A stretch of 64,000 nucleotides of DNA from a bacterium (GCA_030651285.1 JAUSCN010000020.1:1-64000), one strand, 5' to 3'. Shown: positions 44,787 to 53,347, counted from the first letter of the stretch. The notes: a model not told the origin generated them from the sequence alone. Program-made: numbers and translations.

Positions 44787-45950
44787 CTATGGCTGATTAT
44801 CACCCTGTTCAGGCACTCGAACCGATTTCGCGGTGAGAATGAAGAGAGCGATCAGGACAAGTCCTGCGAAACCGATACCAAGCCATGGTAACCACGCATA
44901 GCGCTCCGTGAGCCGACTCTCCTGTGCATCACACGCATCGCCAATACCATCACCATCCGTATCCATCTGATCAATATTTGGATTATTAGGGCAATTGTCT
45001 TTTGAATTAATTACTCCGTCTTGGTCGAAATCATCGCACACATCTCCGCGCCCATTATTATTCAGATCCTGCTGATCAGCATTAGCCACTGAAACGCAGC
45101 TATCTCGAACATCCGGCACCCCATCGTTGTCTATATCCGCGATCGTGTATGCCGGATTATTTAGAGTCGGAAAGTTTATAGCATGGAACACATCCTTTGC
45201 TGAAGATATATTACCTGCTTCTCTGGTCGGAATCGTTACTGACCTATCAGGATCGAAATATACTCGATATGAATGGCCTGGCTGTGCCAAGAATCGAACC
45301 GTGCGCATGCTCGTGCGTGAAGCATTATCTTGCTGCAACTTGAGCTCGCTAATGCGTAACGGCTGGCCATACAAGAACGTGACTGTCCATCGATTTGAGG
45401 TGGTCTGTGGAAAGCGAATCGTATACTGATCCATCCGTTTATTCGCGACCACTATCCTATCCTGACCATTCACCAATGCCCGAATTTCTACCGAATTAGG
45501 CAGAGAAACATTTGCATCCAGCAGTGTCGTGAGAGCTGAGGAGGTTATTGGACTGTTTCCAGTAAGTACGATTTGGACAGTGCCCAATCCGTTATTTGGA
45601 AGATAGAAATCAGCATATGTGCGAACGTCATTATCATTTATCCGCGACGCATTCTGCGTGTCAGGTCTCGTTATGGTCGAGACAGGGACCTCATTGACTA
45701 ATGTTTCCCGTTTGAAATAATACGGCTCAAAAGATTTCGTGGTCGTATCTAAAACTGCAAAATCAAATCGCTCAATAAACTCGTTCAGCAATTCGAGCTC
45801 TACCACTGTCGGCACCGGTATCGAGATATTGCTATTGATGTTTTTATAAGAACGGAACGCACTGAGCTCCGGAAACTGCTGCCCTTGTGCATCTGCAGTT
45901 GCCGCAAAACCTAGGATGAACAGTGAAAGAATCGCTACTTTTAGTTTCAT
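44787..45950 (-). CDS. Exported thrombospondin type-3 repeat protein
   Basis: 387 residues. Signal peptide (LSLFILGFAATADA), a beta-rich N-terminal region (about 30-270), then calcium-binding TSP3 repeats (DIDNDGVPDVRDSC, DFDQDGVINSKDNCP, DTDGDGIGDACD) and one C-terminal helix (about 350-370) with a short cytosolic tail. The Cys/Asp spacing is typical of TSP3. It overlaps the end of the DUF2339 gene by 4 bp, so both are coupled and probably act at the cell surface together. Confidence 0.88.
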   Translation of the reverse strand: MKLKVAILSLFILGFAATADAQGQQFPELSAFRSYKNINSNISIPVPTVVELELLNEFIERFDFAVLDTTTKSFEPYYFKRETLVNEVPVSTITRPDTQNASRINDNDVRTYADFYLPNNGLGTVQIVLTGNSPITSSALTTLLDANVSLPNSVEIRALVNGQDRIVVANKRMDQYTIRFPQTTSNRWTVTFLYGQPLRISELKLQQDNASRTSMRTVRFLAQPGHSYRVYFDPDRSVTIPTREAGNISSAKDVFHAINFPTLNNPAYTIADIDNDGVPDVRDSCVSVANADQQDLNNNGRGDVCDDFDQDGVINSKDNCPNNPNIDQMDTDGDGIGDACDAQESRLTERYAWLPWLGIGFAGLVLIALFILTAKSVRVPEQGDNQP

Positions 45951-47824
45951 GATGAGTACGTTTGATTAGATGCGCTCTGAACCTGCTTTTTCTTTCCCAA
46001 GAATGCTGTACTCATGAGAAGTGCGCCCATGAGGAAGAATGTGACGATACGGACTCCCATTTCCATTAACCATATATCTATCAGCAACAATCTCACGACT
46101 ACGAACCCAATAAGCACGCCCCCGTAGAGACGGAAACCCTTAGTATCATTCTTCAATCCGTAGAAATAAGCGGCAATGCCGATGATTGTGTACACCATCA
46201 GAGAAATCATCGTCGCAGTGTTCTTATCATCAAGCCCTGCATGTAAGGAGAGCCAGAGCAGCACATAGACATATACCGAACCAATAGTGAGTAGTGTTGA
46301 ATTATATTGCTGGACCTCTTCATCTTTGACTCCACGGGTTTGTACTGAGAAAAACGAAAACAGGAACAAGAATGCGCCAGCTAATAGGAACAATACAAAG
46401 AAATCCTTATGCAAAACACCGGTATCCCACGCATAGGAATCGATGCTTCCAAGGGAAAGGGTGACGGGCACAACAAACAGCAGGCTAAGACGTTTTGCAA
46501 CCGCAATATCTTTAAGCATCGCATATGCGATTACAATAATTGCGACCACCTCGACTGTATATGCAATGGTGAGTGTTGTGCCGCTGAGTTCAGCGGAAGT
46601 TGCCGCCGCGAGCATGGCTATACAGACACTCGCATATGCATAAAATGGTTCGCGGCGCTGTGTAGCTTTAACTATCAAGAACGCTCCTGCAGCAAACACG
46701 ACCATCCATGCAGAAATTATCAGGCTCTGCCACTCTTTCGGCGCGACCATCATGATCCAAGCAAGAAGAAGAAATCCGTTTCCTGCAGCGGTTATAAGAT
46801 TTGGAGCAATATCCTGCTTCCGCATCTTCAAGATACTTGCTGTGCTTGTAAGGAAGAACAGTCCTGCAAACGCGTACGCAAAAAGAAGCAATGTCTCCAC
46901 ATCAGGAGACGTCTGATCAAAAATGTGCGGCAAACTATAGACCGCGACGAGAGCGAGGGCGGCCGTAGTCAGCTCGCGCATTCCTGTGATAGCGACTATC
47001 CAAATCGCACCGAGTATGACCACGAGCAAGTACGCGAATAGTCCGATATAGTCCGGCGAAGGCGAACTTGTGAACAGAGGAGCAATGCCTGCCAAAATGA
47101 GACTAGCAAGCGCGAGTGATTTGCTGGTGTATTTCACGCTCGCAAGTGCGACGAATGCTGTGCTTAAGAACATGATAGCTAGCGCTGCGGATGGAGTAAA
47201 GAAATGGTAGATCTCTCTCGCAGCAAATATAGTGAGCAGGACGGTCGTTGAACCAAGCACGAGGAAAACACTCCCTTGATGAACGTACTTCTGCATCCTC
47301 CACCATCCGACGACCATAATCAGAACACCTGCGATAATGCCGAACATGATCCGACCCATCGGTCCGATCCAATCATTCATAAATGCATATGTAGTGAGCC
47401 AACCGAAACCGAGAAGTAAGAAAAATGCACCAAGTTTGAGTAGCCAATCTTCTTTTATCCATTTAATAAAGAGGTCATCCTGGGTTTGATTTGTTGCATG
47501 AGAGGAGAGGGTCGGGACTGACACCTTTCCACCTGCCGCAAGCGCACTAAAAGCTTTCTCAATATCAACCTCCTTCCAATCACTCACCAGCAGAGTGTTT
47601 TTAATCTTTTCCCTATCTACACCCTGAGCGAGTTGTTGCCGGATGTACTCAAGCAGAGGACCAAGAACCACAGGTAGTCCCTCTCCGATCGATTGAGTTG
47701 GCTGCTGGATTGATTGAGATGTCGGCAGTACCGAATCCTTTTTTATGACTTGCTCAATTTTCAGCACACGGCTATACAGATTGAATACGGCAAGAAGGAC
47801 TACGACAAGTATTAGAATTTCCAC
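45947..47824 (-). CDS. DUF2339 polytopic membrane protein
   Basis: 625 residues with about 18 hydrophobic helices after a short N-terminal helix and cytosolic stretch. The KEDWLLKLGAFFLLLGFGWLTTYAF block is the DUF2339 start. Function unknown; a surface or envelope role is likely from the TSP3 partner. The start is GTG 47824, with TATAAT ending exactly 6 nt upstream (47831-47836). Confidence 0.9.
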   Translation of the reverse strand: MEILILVVVLLAVFNLYSRVLKIEQVIKKDSVLPTSQSIQQPTQSIGEGLPVVLGPLLEYIRQQLAQGVDREKIKNTLLVSDWKEVDIEKAFSALAAGGKVSVPTLSSHATNQTQDDLFIKWIKEDWLLKLGAFFLLLGFGWLTTYAFMNDWIGPMGRIMFGIIAGVLIMVVGWWRMQKYVHQGSVFLVLGSTTVLLTIFAAREIYHFFTPSAALAIMFLSTAFVALASVKYTSKSLALASLILAGIAPLFTSSPSPDYIGLFAYLLVVILGAIWIVAITGMRELTTAALALVAVYSLPHIFDQTSPDVETLLLFAYAFAGLFFLTSTASILKMRKQDIAPNLITAAGNGFLLLAWIMMVAPKEWQSLIISAWMVVFAAGAFLIVKATQRREPFYAYASVCIAMLAAATSAELSGTTLTIAYTVEVVAIIVIAYAMLKDIAVAKRLSLLFVVPVTLSLGSIDSYAWDTGVLHKDFFVLFLLAGAFLFLFSFFSVQTRGVKDEEVQQYNSTLLTIGSVYVYVLLWLSLHAGLDDKNTATMISLMVYTIIGIAAYFYGLKNDTKGFRLYGGVLIGFVVVRLLLIDIWLMEMGVRIVTFFLMGALLMSTAFLGKKKQVQSASNQTYSS

Positions 47825-47830
47825 GCAAAT

Positions 47831-47836
47831 ATTATA
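47831..47836 (-). promoter_or_regulatory. -10 box of the DUF2339 operon, leaderless GTG start
   Basis: Perfect TATAAT on the minus strand, 6 nt before the GTG codon. Confidence 0.75.
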
Positions 47837-47921
47837 TCGTTCATCATCTGCGTGAACAATTATAGACGTCTGATAACTTTGCCTATTTTCATTAGTTAAA
47901 GATCTGGCTAACCTAATTTAG

Positions 47922-47994
47922 AGCCGAGAGTCGGGATTGAACCGACGACCTCGTCCTTACCATGGACGTGCTCTACCAACTGAGCTATCTCGGC
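47922..47994 (-). tRNA. tRNA-Thr (GGT)
   Basis: Acceptor GCCGAGA/TCTCGGC, anticodon stem CGTCC/GGACG with loop ATGGTAA (anticodon GGU), T-arm GTCGG-TTCAATC-CCGAC. CCA is not encoded (CTA follows the discriminator). Confidence 0.94.
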
Positions 47995-48140
47995 GAATGA
48001 GGAAATATACAGTACGTCTTCGTGCATGTATATCCTCCGAACGAGCCCGAGAAACGCATGTGCAAAATGTTTATCTCGGCAAGCACCCATACCCAAACTA
48101 AACACGCACTCCTCGAGATTACGCTATCTTTCCTTCCCTT

Positions 48141-48476
48141 TCAATAGATTACCAGACCGGTCACGATCACTGCGTAAAATACGATCATCAGCGAGTTGGC
48201 AAAAAGAAGATGCTTGTCTTTGTGCACCACAGCATAGAGAAACCAGAGACTGCTTGAAAGCATCAATAATGACCAAGTGGGGAGCGATGCTCCAACAGAA
48301 CTTTTCGTGCTGTAGATCTGAAATATCTGCGGCAAGAGCGCAAGTGGCGCGACAAACCCAACTGCGTACATGAAATAATCGAGCGCGCGCAACAGCGGCG
48401 TACGCGCCGGAAACGGCTCTAAACCTTCAGTCACGCATATCCGCGTGCGCATATGATGCAATCCACGTCCATCCAT
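48141..48476 (-). CDS. SemiSWEET/PQ-loop transporter
   Basis: 111 residues, three helices, with the PQ motif in LALLPQIFQIYSTKSSVGASLPTWSL. Bacterial SemiSWEETs dimerise to carry sugars across the membrane. The N-terminal 25 residues before the first helix are longer than usual; an internal Met (MRTRI) is another start option. TATCAT ends 7 nt before ATG 48476. Confidence 0.88.
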   Translation of the reverse strand: MDGRGLHHMRTRICVTEGLEPFPARTPLLRALDYFMYAVGFVAPLALLPQIFQIYSTKSSVGASLPTWSLLMLSSSLWFLYAVVHKDKHLLFANSLMIVFYAVIVTGLVIY

Positions 48477-48531
48477 GGCGCCTATGATATCTCACCCTGG
48501 CACGGTACACTAGTGGAATACATCACACGTT

Positions 48532-48885
48532 ATGGAAGGCCTTTCGCACTACGAACAAGAGCAGCGTCCGTGGGGACAGTTCGAGCGATTTACGCTCAAT
48601 GAGAAAACGACCGTAAAAATAATTACCGTGAGTCCTGGTCAGGCGTTCAGCCTGCAAACACACGAGCATCGCGATGAATTCTGGCGCATCATCAAGGGCT
48701 CCGGCGTAATACGTCTTAATAATGAGGACCGCAATGTCCAAGAAGGAGATACCTTCTTCAGTCAACGCAACACGGAGCACCGAGCTACCGGGGGCCCGGA
48801 GGGACTTACCTTTCTCGAAATAGCATTTGGAGAGTTCGACGAAAGCGATATCCAGCGCCTTGAGGATCGCTATGGCCGCTCATGA
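48532..48885 (+). CDS. Cupin protein, mannose-6-phosphate isomerase type II-like
   Basis: 117 residues: the C-terminal cupin of type II phosphomannose isomerases without the GMP domain. RPWGQFERF, metal-site QTHEHRDEFWRIIKGSGVI and RNTEHRATGGPEGL. It probably isomerises a hexose phosphate or binds a sugar. The stop overlaps the ATG of the next gene. Confidence 0.88.
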   Translation: MEGLSHYEQEQRPWGQFERFTLNEKTTVKIITVSPGQAFSLQTHEHRDEFWRIIKGSGVIRLNNEDRNVQEGDTFFSQRNTEHRATGGPEGLTFLEIAFGEFDESDIQRLEDRYGRS

Positions 48886-49589
48886 ACGAAGAACTCAAAC
48901 ATAGCGAAGAACTCGTCCGCTCTCTCAATGACGCAAATCTGCGCGCTGAGTACGCAGCCCCGTACGACCACTATCTCCCCACAGGTATCGCCCGCGTACT
49001 TGGATCTATCCTCATACATTCTGGCACTCTCGTATACGGCCGCAAACCTTCGTATGAAAAATTCAAAGCGATAGAAGTCATCGCCCGAATCCCGTACCAG
49101 TCATGGGAAGTTGCGGCGTACACCATACTCACAGCGCTCTATACGAACGAAAAGCGCGCTATCGAACTCACAAAACTAAGCGTGTTCAGTCGCGAAGCAC
49201 AAGATAATGAGACGATGCATGTCGTAGTGATCTCGCAGATCGTGAAGCGCTTACGCTGCCAGAACTTCTTCCGTCACACACTCATCCCTTTCCTGTTCGC
49301 CTTCTTCTATTTCTGGATAGTGTACATTCTATTCCTCATCTCTCGACGATCAGCTCTCGATCTGAATTACCTCTTTGAGTCTCATGCCTATTCGCAGTAC
49401 CAGAAATTCCTCGATATCGAAGGCGAGCGTCTGAAACAGACTCCGATCACCTCTGACTTCCTCGCATTCTACGGAAGAGATGTTCGCAACGAGTACGAAT
49501 TTTTCGAACTTGTCCGCAACGACGAGTTGGTACACCGAAACCGCTCAGCTCGAGGAGCAGAAGCCAGCAGCAATTCGCGAACTTACTAG
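48882..49589 (+). CDS. Alternative-oxidase-like di-iron membrane protein
   Basis: 235 residues. All six di-iron ligands of the alternative oxidase family are in place: E65 in KAIEVIARIP, E110 and H113 in DNETMH, E166 in LFESHAY, and E215 and H218 in DELVHR. A hydrophobic hairpin (about 131-153) would sit in the membrane. Family members oxidise quinol and reduce oxygen to water. No quinone-biosynthesis gene is in the window. It overlaps the cupin gene by 4 bp, which probably reflects compact packing. Low sequence similarity outside the ligands is expected; role inferred. Confidence 0.82.
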   Translation: MNEELKHSEELVRSLNDANLRAEYAAPYDHYLPTGIARVLGSILIHSGTLVYGRKPSYEKFKAIEVIARIPYQSWEVAAYTILTALYTNEKRAIELTKLSVFSREAQDNETMHVVVISQIVKRLRCQNFFRHTLIPFLFAFFYFWIVYILFLISRRSALDLNYLFESHAYSQYQKFLDIEGERLKQTPITSDFLAFYGRDVRNEYEFFELVRNDELVHRNRSARGAEASSNSRTY

Positions 49590-49606
49590 AGTTTATATAA
49601 AAAACA

Positions 49607-49630
49607 CCCCGTACCGACTCCGGTACGGGG
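49607..49630 (+). terminator. Terminator after the oxidase-like gene
   Basis: CCCCGTACCG/CGGTACGGGG (49607-49616/49621-49630) with an ACTC loop, preceded by an A-run and followed by CTTAT; a weak T-run on plus, stronger A-run on the other side. Confidence 0.7.
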
Positions 49631-49648
49631 CTTATCTGTCTTTCATAA

Positions 49649-50128
49649 TTACTGAGACACAGGAGACACTATCCTGTGCATGGTGTTGATTCCTGCGGTT
49701 GTGATTGGACTCGCGTCCAGATTCCAACGATCATGAAACCAGTAGGCATCGACACACCGGACTTGCTGATTCTTATCCGCAATGAAGAAGATGTAGAATT
49801 CGCAGAACGTCGGCGCAATCTTTAGAAATGTGTGCGCGTGAGCTAGAGAAATCTCAGCGCTCCCATAGAGGCGAAGCTCTGCAAGAACAGATTCTGCAAA
49901 AAAGAATCCTGGTGGCCTGTGGCGCACCACCGTCAGCTCACCCACACATTCCTCAACACCAAAGAATGCGTCCCAGAAGCGTTCAGTCGCGAAAAACAAA
50001 GGATCGTTATTGAGCACTACGTGGGATACAAAATCCGGCACTGCGGGAAGAGTGACCAGGCCGCCGACCTGATCAAAGGCGACACTGGCGAAATTTGATG
50101 GTGGCGATGCGACCCTACCTTTTAGCAT
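49649..50128 (-). CDS. Protein of unknown function with strong ribosome binding site
   Basis: 159 residues, no signal peptide or membrane helix, rich in aromatic residues (FFFA, FYIFFIAD), no known domain. Translation signals are strong: GAGGAGG is 6 nt before ATG 50128, and TTGACA, 16 bp, TAGCTT lies upstream (about 50192-50219, minus). This makes it the third gene with classical signals. Confidence 0.65.
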   Translation of the reverse strand: MLKGRVASPPSNFASVAFDQVGGLVTLPAVPDFVSHVVLNNDPLFFATERFWDAFFGVEECVGELTVVRHRPPGFFFAESVLAELRLYGSAEISLAHAHTFLKIAPTFCEFYIFFIADKNQQVRCVDAYWFHDRWNLDASPITTAGINTMHRIVSPVSQ

Positions 50129-50191
50129 ACGTTCCTCCTCTTGGGCTCATATGCCCTCTAATGGTTTTCTAGAATGAACCAGCTTCGCTCA

Positions 50192-50219
50192 AGCTACGCC
50201 ATGTGCGAGATATGTCAAA
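50192..50219 (-). promoter_or_regulatory. sigma70-type promoter of the 50128 gene
   Basis: On the minus strand TTGACA, 16-bp spacer, TAGCTT. It gives a leader of about 55 nt with an AGGAGG site. Confidence 0.55.
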
Positions 50220-50277
50220 TGGAGCGGAGCATCAGCACACGGAAAATTCGTGTCGCAGCGACCAAGCACGTCCTGAG

Positions 50278-52113
50278 TTATTTTCTGCGGTTATTTTTGA
50301 GACTGGTTCTAACCTGTTTACGGACCCAAGCCTCATACTGTTTCGCCATATCCTCAAAAGATATTGAATTATCGGTAATCACTTCCTTCCCGCTTACCAT
50401 GCGAACATGCGCATTCAGGTGAACTGGGTTCGTGTATTCCTTCACACCCTTCAGTCGTGCAACTCTCTTCTTGGCGATTCGAATCGCCTTCTCTGGCGAT
50501 GCAGTAGCCGCATCTAGAAACGCTTTCGGTGAAAGCTTCTTGCCCGTCGCCAACACCACGAATTCCTTGAACGTGTGCCGAGCGCCCAACTTCCATACTT
50601 TCATCATCTCTTTCCCGACTCGCGGATTATCTACGATGTATCCGTATTTTTTATAGAAATAGGCGCGCCACTGAGAAAGAGCGAGTGTCGCAAGCGCATA
50701 TCCGTGATATGCACCGGAACTCTCCCATGAGTAAATATGCGGAACATTCAGTGCGCGAAGCGAATCCCCATCAAGATCGAAATATTTGCGATGATTCCGT
50801 TTCGCTATTTCCTGCACCTTTTCAGCAGTGAGATCTTTCGCCTCATATATCTCACGCTCATAGTTCGCTACAAATAGGATCGAGTTACGCGAGAGCGGCT
50901 TATCTACCGCGAGCTTCCGCTCTTTTCGTTCGAACAGTTCAAATGGGTATGCGGTACCTGTAGCATTTCGCGCGTATCGAGTCTTCCACTCAATGCTTGA
51001 GAACAAAGTGTCGAGGAACATGCTCTGCGTCTCTGCCCACGACATAGACATGGGCCAATATTCATTATTTAGGATAACCTCCTGTTCTTCAGCATTCAAA
51101 AAATGCGCGGCATGCCCACCCTCATGAAAAAGAGTGTTGTATCCCTGCACACCGGAACCTACTTGCCCTGCGACTACATTACAGGTGAAATTTGAGGAGC
51201 CCGGGACGCGATCGCCTTTTTCATAATGTACAAGATCAGGCCAATGACAGAAGCCATTGTTCCATTTACCCTTGCGGTCGAGAAGATCGAGCTGCAGTGC
51301 CCCACCCTTATAATCAATACCGAGCGCAGCAAATGAGCGGCCCCATCGAGAGAGCGCTTCTTCGAATTGGAAATACGGGTCTTCTTCTTTCGTAAAATCT
51401 CCAGACATGAGATATGAGAAATTCCACGGCTTCCTGAGCCCCAGCATCTTTTTCTCAAGTTTGCGCACATCCTTAAATGCATACTTCGTCTTCTCGTAGA
51501 TGGCATCAAAAAGCGCAAAGAGCTCCTTCTTCGTCATTCCGTCTTCCCGCTCGACCTTGAACGCATAGAAATCCTCATACCCAAGCCCGCGAGCGTACTC
51601 GTTACGCAGCTTCACTATCTCCAGATATTCCGGTAGGAGTGTCGTCGCCAATTGCTCCGCAGCATCAAAACAGGCTTTGCGGACTCCCTCATCCTCATGA
51701 GTTGTCATCATAGTACGCATCTTGAGGTACGAAGCGGGGACAAATTCTCCGGTGTGCGGGTCTGTATATCCCTCCGTACGACTTGCGCGCTTTTTGAGTA
51801 ACTCAGATTCCAATACACCTATGCGACTTCGCAGCTCGAACAGTTCGGCAGGAGACTGATACTGCTTAAAGAAAGCAATCCAGATATTCAAACGCTTCTT
51901 GTCCTTGGGAGAAGCCTTTTTGAGGAGCTCTTGCGCTTGCTGTAAGTGCCCTGTGCTCCCCTGGAATGCATCTCGTGCAGCTCTCGCAGTATTCATGCGC
52001 TTATCTACCGAATGATCGCCCATATATGAAATCCAGAACAGCTCTTCATATTCCTTATGAAGCTTCAGGTAGCCCTGATTCATCTGTTCGAGAAACGTTT
52101 GCACGAGAGTCAT
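50278..52113 (-). CDS. M3-family oligopeptidase (thermolysin-like HExxH)
   Basis: 611 residues. The zinc motif is HEGGHAAHF with a downstream Glu in SWAETQSMFLD; long helical flanks fit M3/M32-type oligoendopeptidases, which degrade peptides in the cytosol. Start: ATG 52113 (MTLVQTF), because TGATACAAT (extended -10) ends 10 nt before it and overlaps an earlier in-frame ATG at 52125. The long open frame to 52269 runs through the HIT gene and is rejected. Confidence 0.9.
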   Translation of the reverse strand: MTLVQTFLEQMNQGYLKLHKEYEELFWISYMGDHSVDKRMNTARAARDAFQGSTGHLQQAQELLKKASPKDKKRLNIWIAFFKQYQSPAELFELRSRIGVLESELLKKRASRTEGYTDPHTGEFVPASYLKMRTMMTTHEDEGVRKACFDAAEQLATTLLPEYLEIVKLRNEYARGLGYEDFYAFKVEREDGMTKKELFALFDAIYEKTKYAFKDVRKLEKKMLGLRKPWNFSYLMSGDFTKEEDPYFQFEEALSRWGRSFAALGIDYKGGALQLDLLDRKGKWNNGFCHWPDLVHYEKGDRVPGSSNFTCNVVAGQVGSGVQGYNTLFHEGGHAAHFLNAEEQEVILNNEYWPMSMSWAETQSMFLDTLFSSIEWKTRYARNATGTAYPFELFERKERKLAVDKPLSRNSILFVANYEREIYEAKDLTAEKVQEIAKRNHRKYFDLDGDSLRALNVPHIYSWESSGAYHGYALATLALSQWRAYFYKKYGYIVDNPRVGKEMMKVWKLGARHTFKEFVVLATGKKLSPKAFLDAATASPEKAIRIAKKRVARLKGVKEYTNPVHLNAHVRMVSGKEVITDNSISFEDMAKQYEAWVRKQVRTSLKNNRRK

Positions 52114-52154
52114 GACGTGCGTCATTGTATCAGTACCATCGAATTCTGACCTGC

Positions 52155-52532
52155 TTACTTTGAAACAAGAGTCCTTAATGGTACGGCGAGGGAATAATCT
52201 CCAGGGGTTGCTGCAGGATTTTGAAAAGCGCTTAATCCTTTCTCGTTGTACCGGGGAACCAGATGCCAATGGACCTGCTTAACTTCGTCCATATAGAGCA
52301 AGTATACTTTTTCAATAGTTAACGCACTGAGCATCGCAGTACGGACACGATCAACCACATCCATCAAATATTCAAAATCTGTTCGAGAAAGCACGTGCAA
52401 ATCCTCCGCATCCGCTCTCCACACTACGACTGTGTGACCGGGCGCCATAGGCTCTGTCGCAAGACATGCATAGGTCTTCTCGTCTTCATAGAAGACAGCT
52501 TCCCGCGGTGGGACAGGTAATTTTTGCTGCAT
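52155..52532 (-). CDS. HIT-family nucleotide hydrolase
   Basis: 125 residues. HIT motif VHWHLVPR (His-phi-His-phi) and the upstream CLATEPMAPGHTVVVW. Hydrolyses dinucleoside polyphosphates or nucleotide conjugates. ATG 52532 is supported by TATACT (52540-52545, minus) ending 7 nt upstream. Followed at 42 nt by the M3 peptidase gene. Confidence 0.9.
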   Translation of the reverse strand: MQQKLPVPPREAVFYEDEKTYACLATEPMAPGHTVVVWRADAEDLHVLSRTDFEYLMDVVDRVRTAMLSALTIEKVYLLYMDEVKQVHWHLVPRYNEKGLSAFQNPAATPGDYSLAVPLRTLVSK

Positions 52533-52566
52533 GTGCAAGAGTATATCAGGCACATATACATATCTT

Positions 52567-52926
52567 ATGCGCGAGAGACGGGACTTGCCTCTCGTCTTGC
52601 TAGACTCGAAACCTTCGCCCCCTCTTCGGTTACCCTCGACAGGGCGACGAAACGTCGGCTGCGGCCCGCGGTTCAAGTCCCTTTTAAAGCTACGCTTAAA
52701 ACTCTCGCGCAAAACACAAAAGCCCCTTACGGGGCATGGGTTTTGCGCGAGAGACGGTCTTGGCCAAGCGCTCGCGCCTCGTCGTCACTCGGCGCTCCGC
52801 TCGGTCCTGGTTCGTCGGTTTTGCGTGCTCGCAAAACATCGACGAACCGTTCAAGTCCCGACGCACGCTTCGCGTGCTTCCCTCGTGCATGAAAAGCTAA
52901 AGCCCCTTTCGGGGCTTGGGCTTTTC
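52567..52926. repeat. Degenerate tandem array of tRNA-Asp 3'-end sequences with hairpins
   Basis: No coding gene lies here. The 21-base tRNA-Asp end (acceptor/T-arm, 52928-52948) recurs exactly at 52567-52587 and partly (gcgcgagagacgg) at 52745-52757, same orientation. Inverted T-arm copies (GTTCAAGTCCC) lie at 52671-52681 and 52849-52859. Between them are hairpins: a 14-bp stem 52702-52715/52740-52753 around GCCCC/GGGGC, a 17-bp bulged stem 52809-52825/52830-52848, and a GAAAAGC/GCTTTTC stem 52891-52926 around AGCCCC/GGGGCT, the latter a plausible tRNA-Asp terminator. Confidence 0.8.
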
Positions 52927-52930
52927 TATG

Positions 52931-53004
52931 CGCGAGAGACGGGACTTGAACCCGCAACCTCCGCCGTGACAGGGCGGCGCTCTAACCAGTTGAGCTACTC
53001 CCGC
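52931..53004 (-). tRNA. tRNA-Asp (GTC)
   Basis: Acceptor GCGGGAG/CTCTCGC with one G-U pair, anticodon stem CCGCC/GGCGG with loop CTGTCAC (anticodon GUC), T-arm GCGGG-TTCAAGT-CCCGT. CCA is not encoded (GCAT follows). Confidence 0.95.
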
Positions 53005-53050
53005 AAGCGAGGGAGAAAATGAGAGTTTACTGTCATTTTTCCCGAGCGCA

Positions 53051-53082
53051 GCGGGAGCAAGCCTCAGAAGGCTTACTCCCGC
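53051..53082. repeat. 14-bp hairpin upstream of tRNA-Asp reusing its first seven bases
   Basis: GCGGGAGCAAGCCT (53051-53064) pairs with AGGCTTACTCCCGC (53069-53082) with a 4-nt loop. GCGGGAG equals the tRNA-Asp 5' acceptor strand. An outer TGAGAGT/ACTCTCA pair surrounds it. Confidence 0.75.
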
Positions 53083-53207
53083 AAACACTCTCAAACCTCG
53101 TCCCCCCATCCTACCAAAAACCTTCAAAAATGTCGTGTGACCGAGAAAACAAGAATCGCGAACAGCCCCACCTCGACATCCTCGCGGACTCGGATATGTC
53201 TGCGGTC

Positions 53208-53251
53208 TGCAAGTCCTTACGCTACCCGCGCAGGTGGGTAGCTCCACCAGC
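53208..53251. repeat. Echo of tRNA-Met downstream of its 3' end
   Basis: TGCAAGTCCTT (53208-53218, plus) is the exact inverted copy of 53283-53293 in the tRNA-Met T-arm. GCTGGTGGAGCTACCC (minus, 53251-53236) resembles the tRNA-Met 5' end GCTGGTGTAGCTC. The 53005-53273 interval holds no gene. Confidence 0.65.
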
Positions 53252-53273
53252 AAAAACGCTACCGCTTATTTTG

Positions 53274-53347
53274 TGCTGGTGGAAGGACTTGCACCTTCGA
53301 CCTTGGCTTTATGAATGCCATGCTCTAACTACCTGAGCTACACCAGC
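53274..53347 (-). tRNA. tRNA-Met (CAT), elongator type
   Basis: Perfect acceptor GCTGGTG/CACCAGC (so not an initiator), loop TTCATAA (anticodon CAU) with an A-A mismatch closing the anticodon loop, T-arm GAAGG-TGCAAGT-CCTTC. The T-loop has TGC where TTC is normal. CCA is not encoded. A lysidine-type tRNA-Ile is unlikely because tRNA-Ile(UAU) exists. Confidence 0.85.

Noticed and set aside
52114..52269. Extended M3 peptidase start
   Set aside because: The extension is out-of-frame HIT coding sequence and has no peptidase similarity.
52533..53253. Open frames of 60-160 codons in the tRNA-Asp spacer
   Set aside because: They consist of translated tRNA ends and hairpins, and they occur on both strands without start signals.
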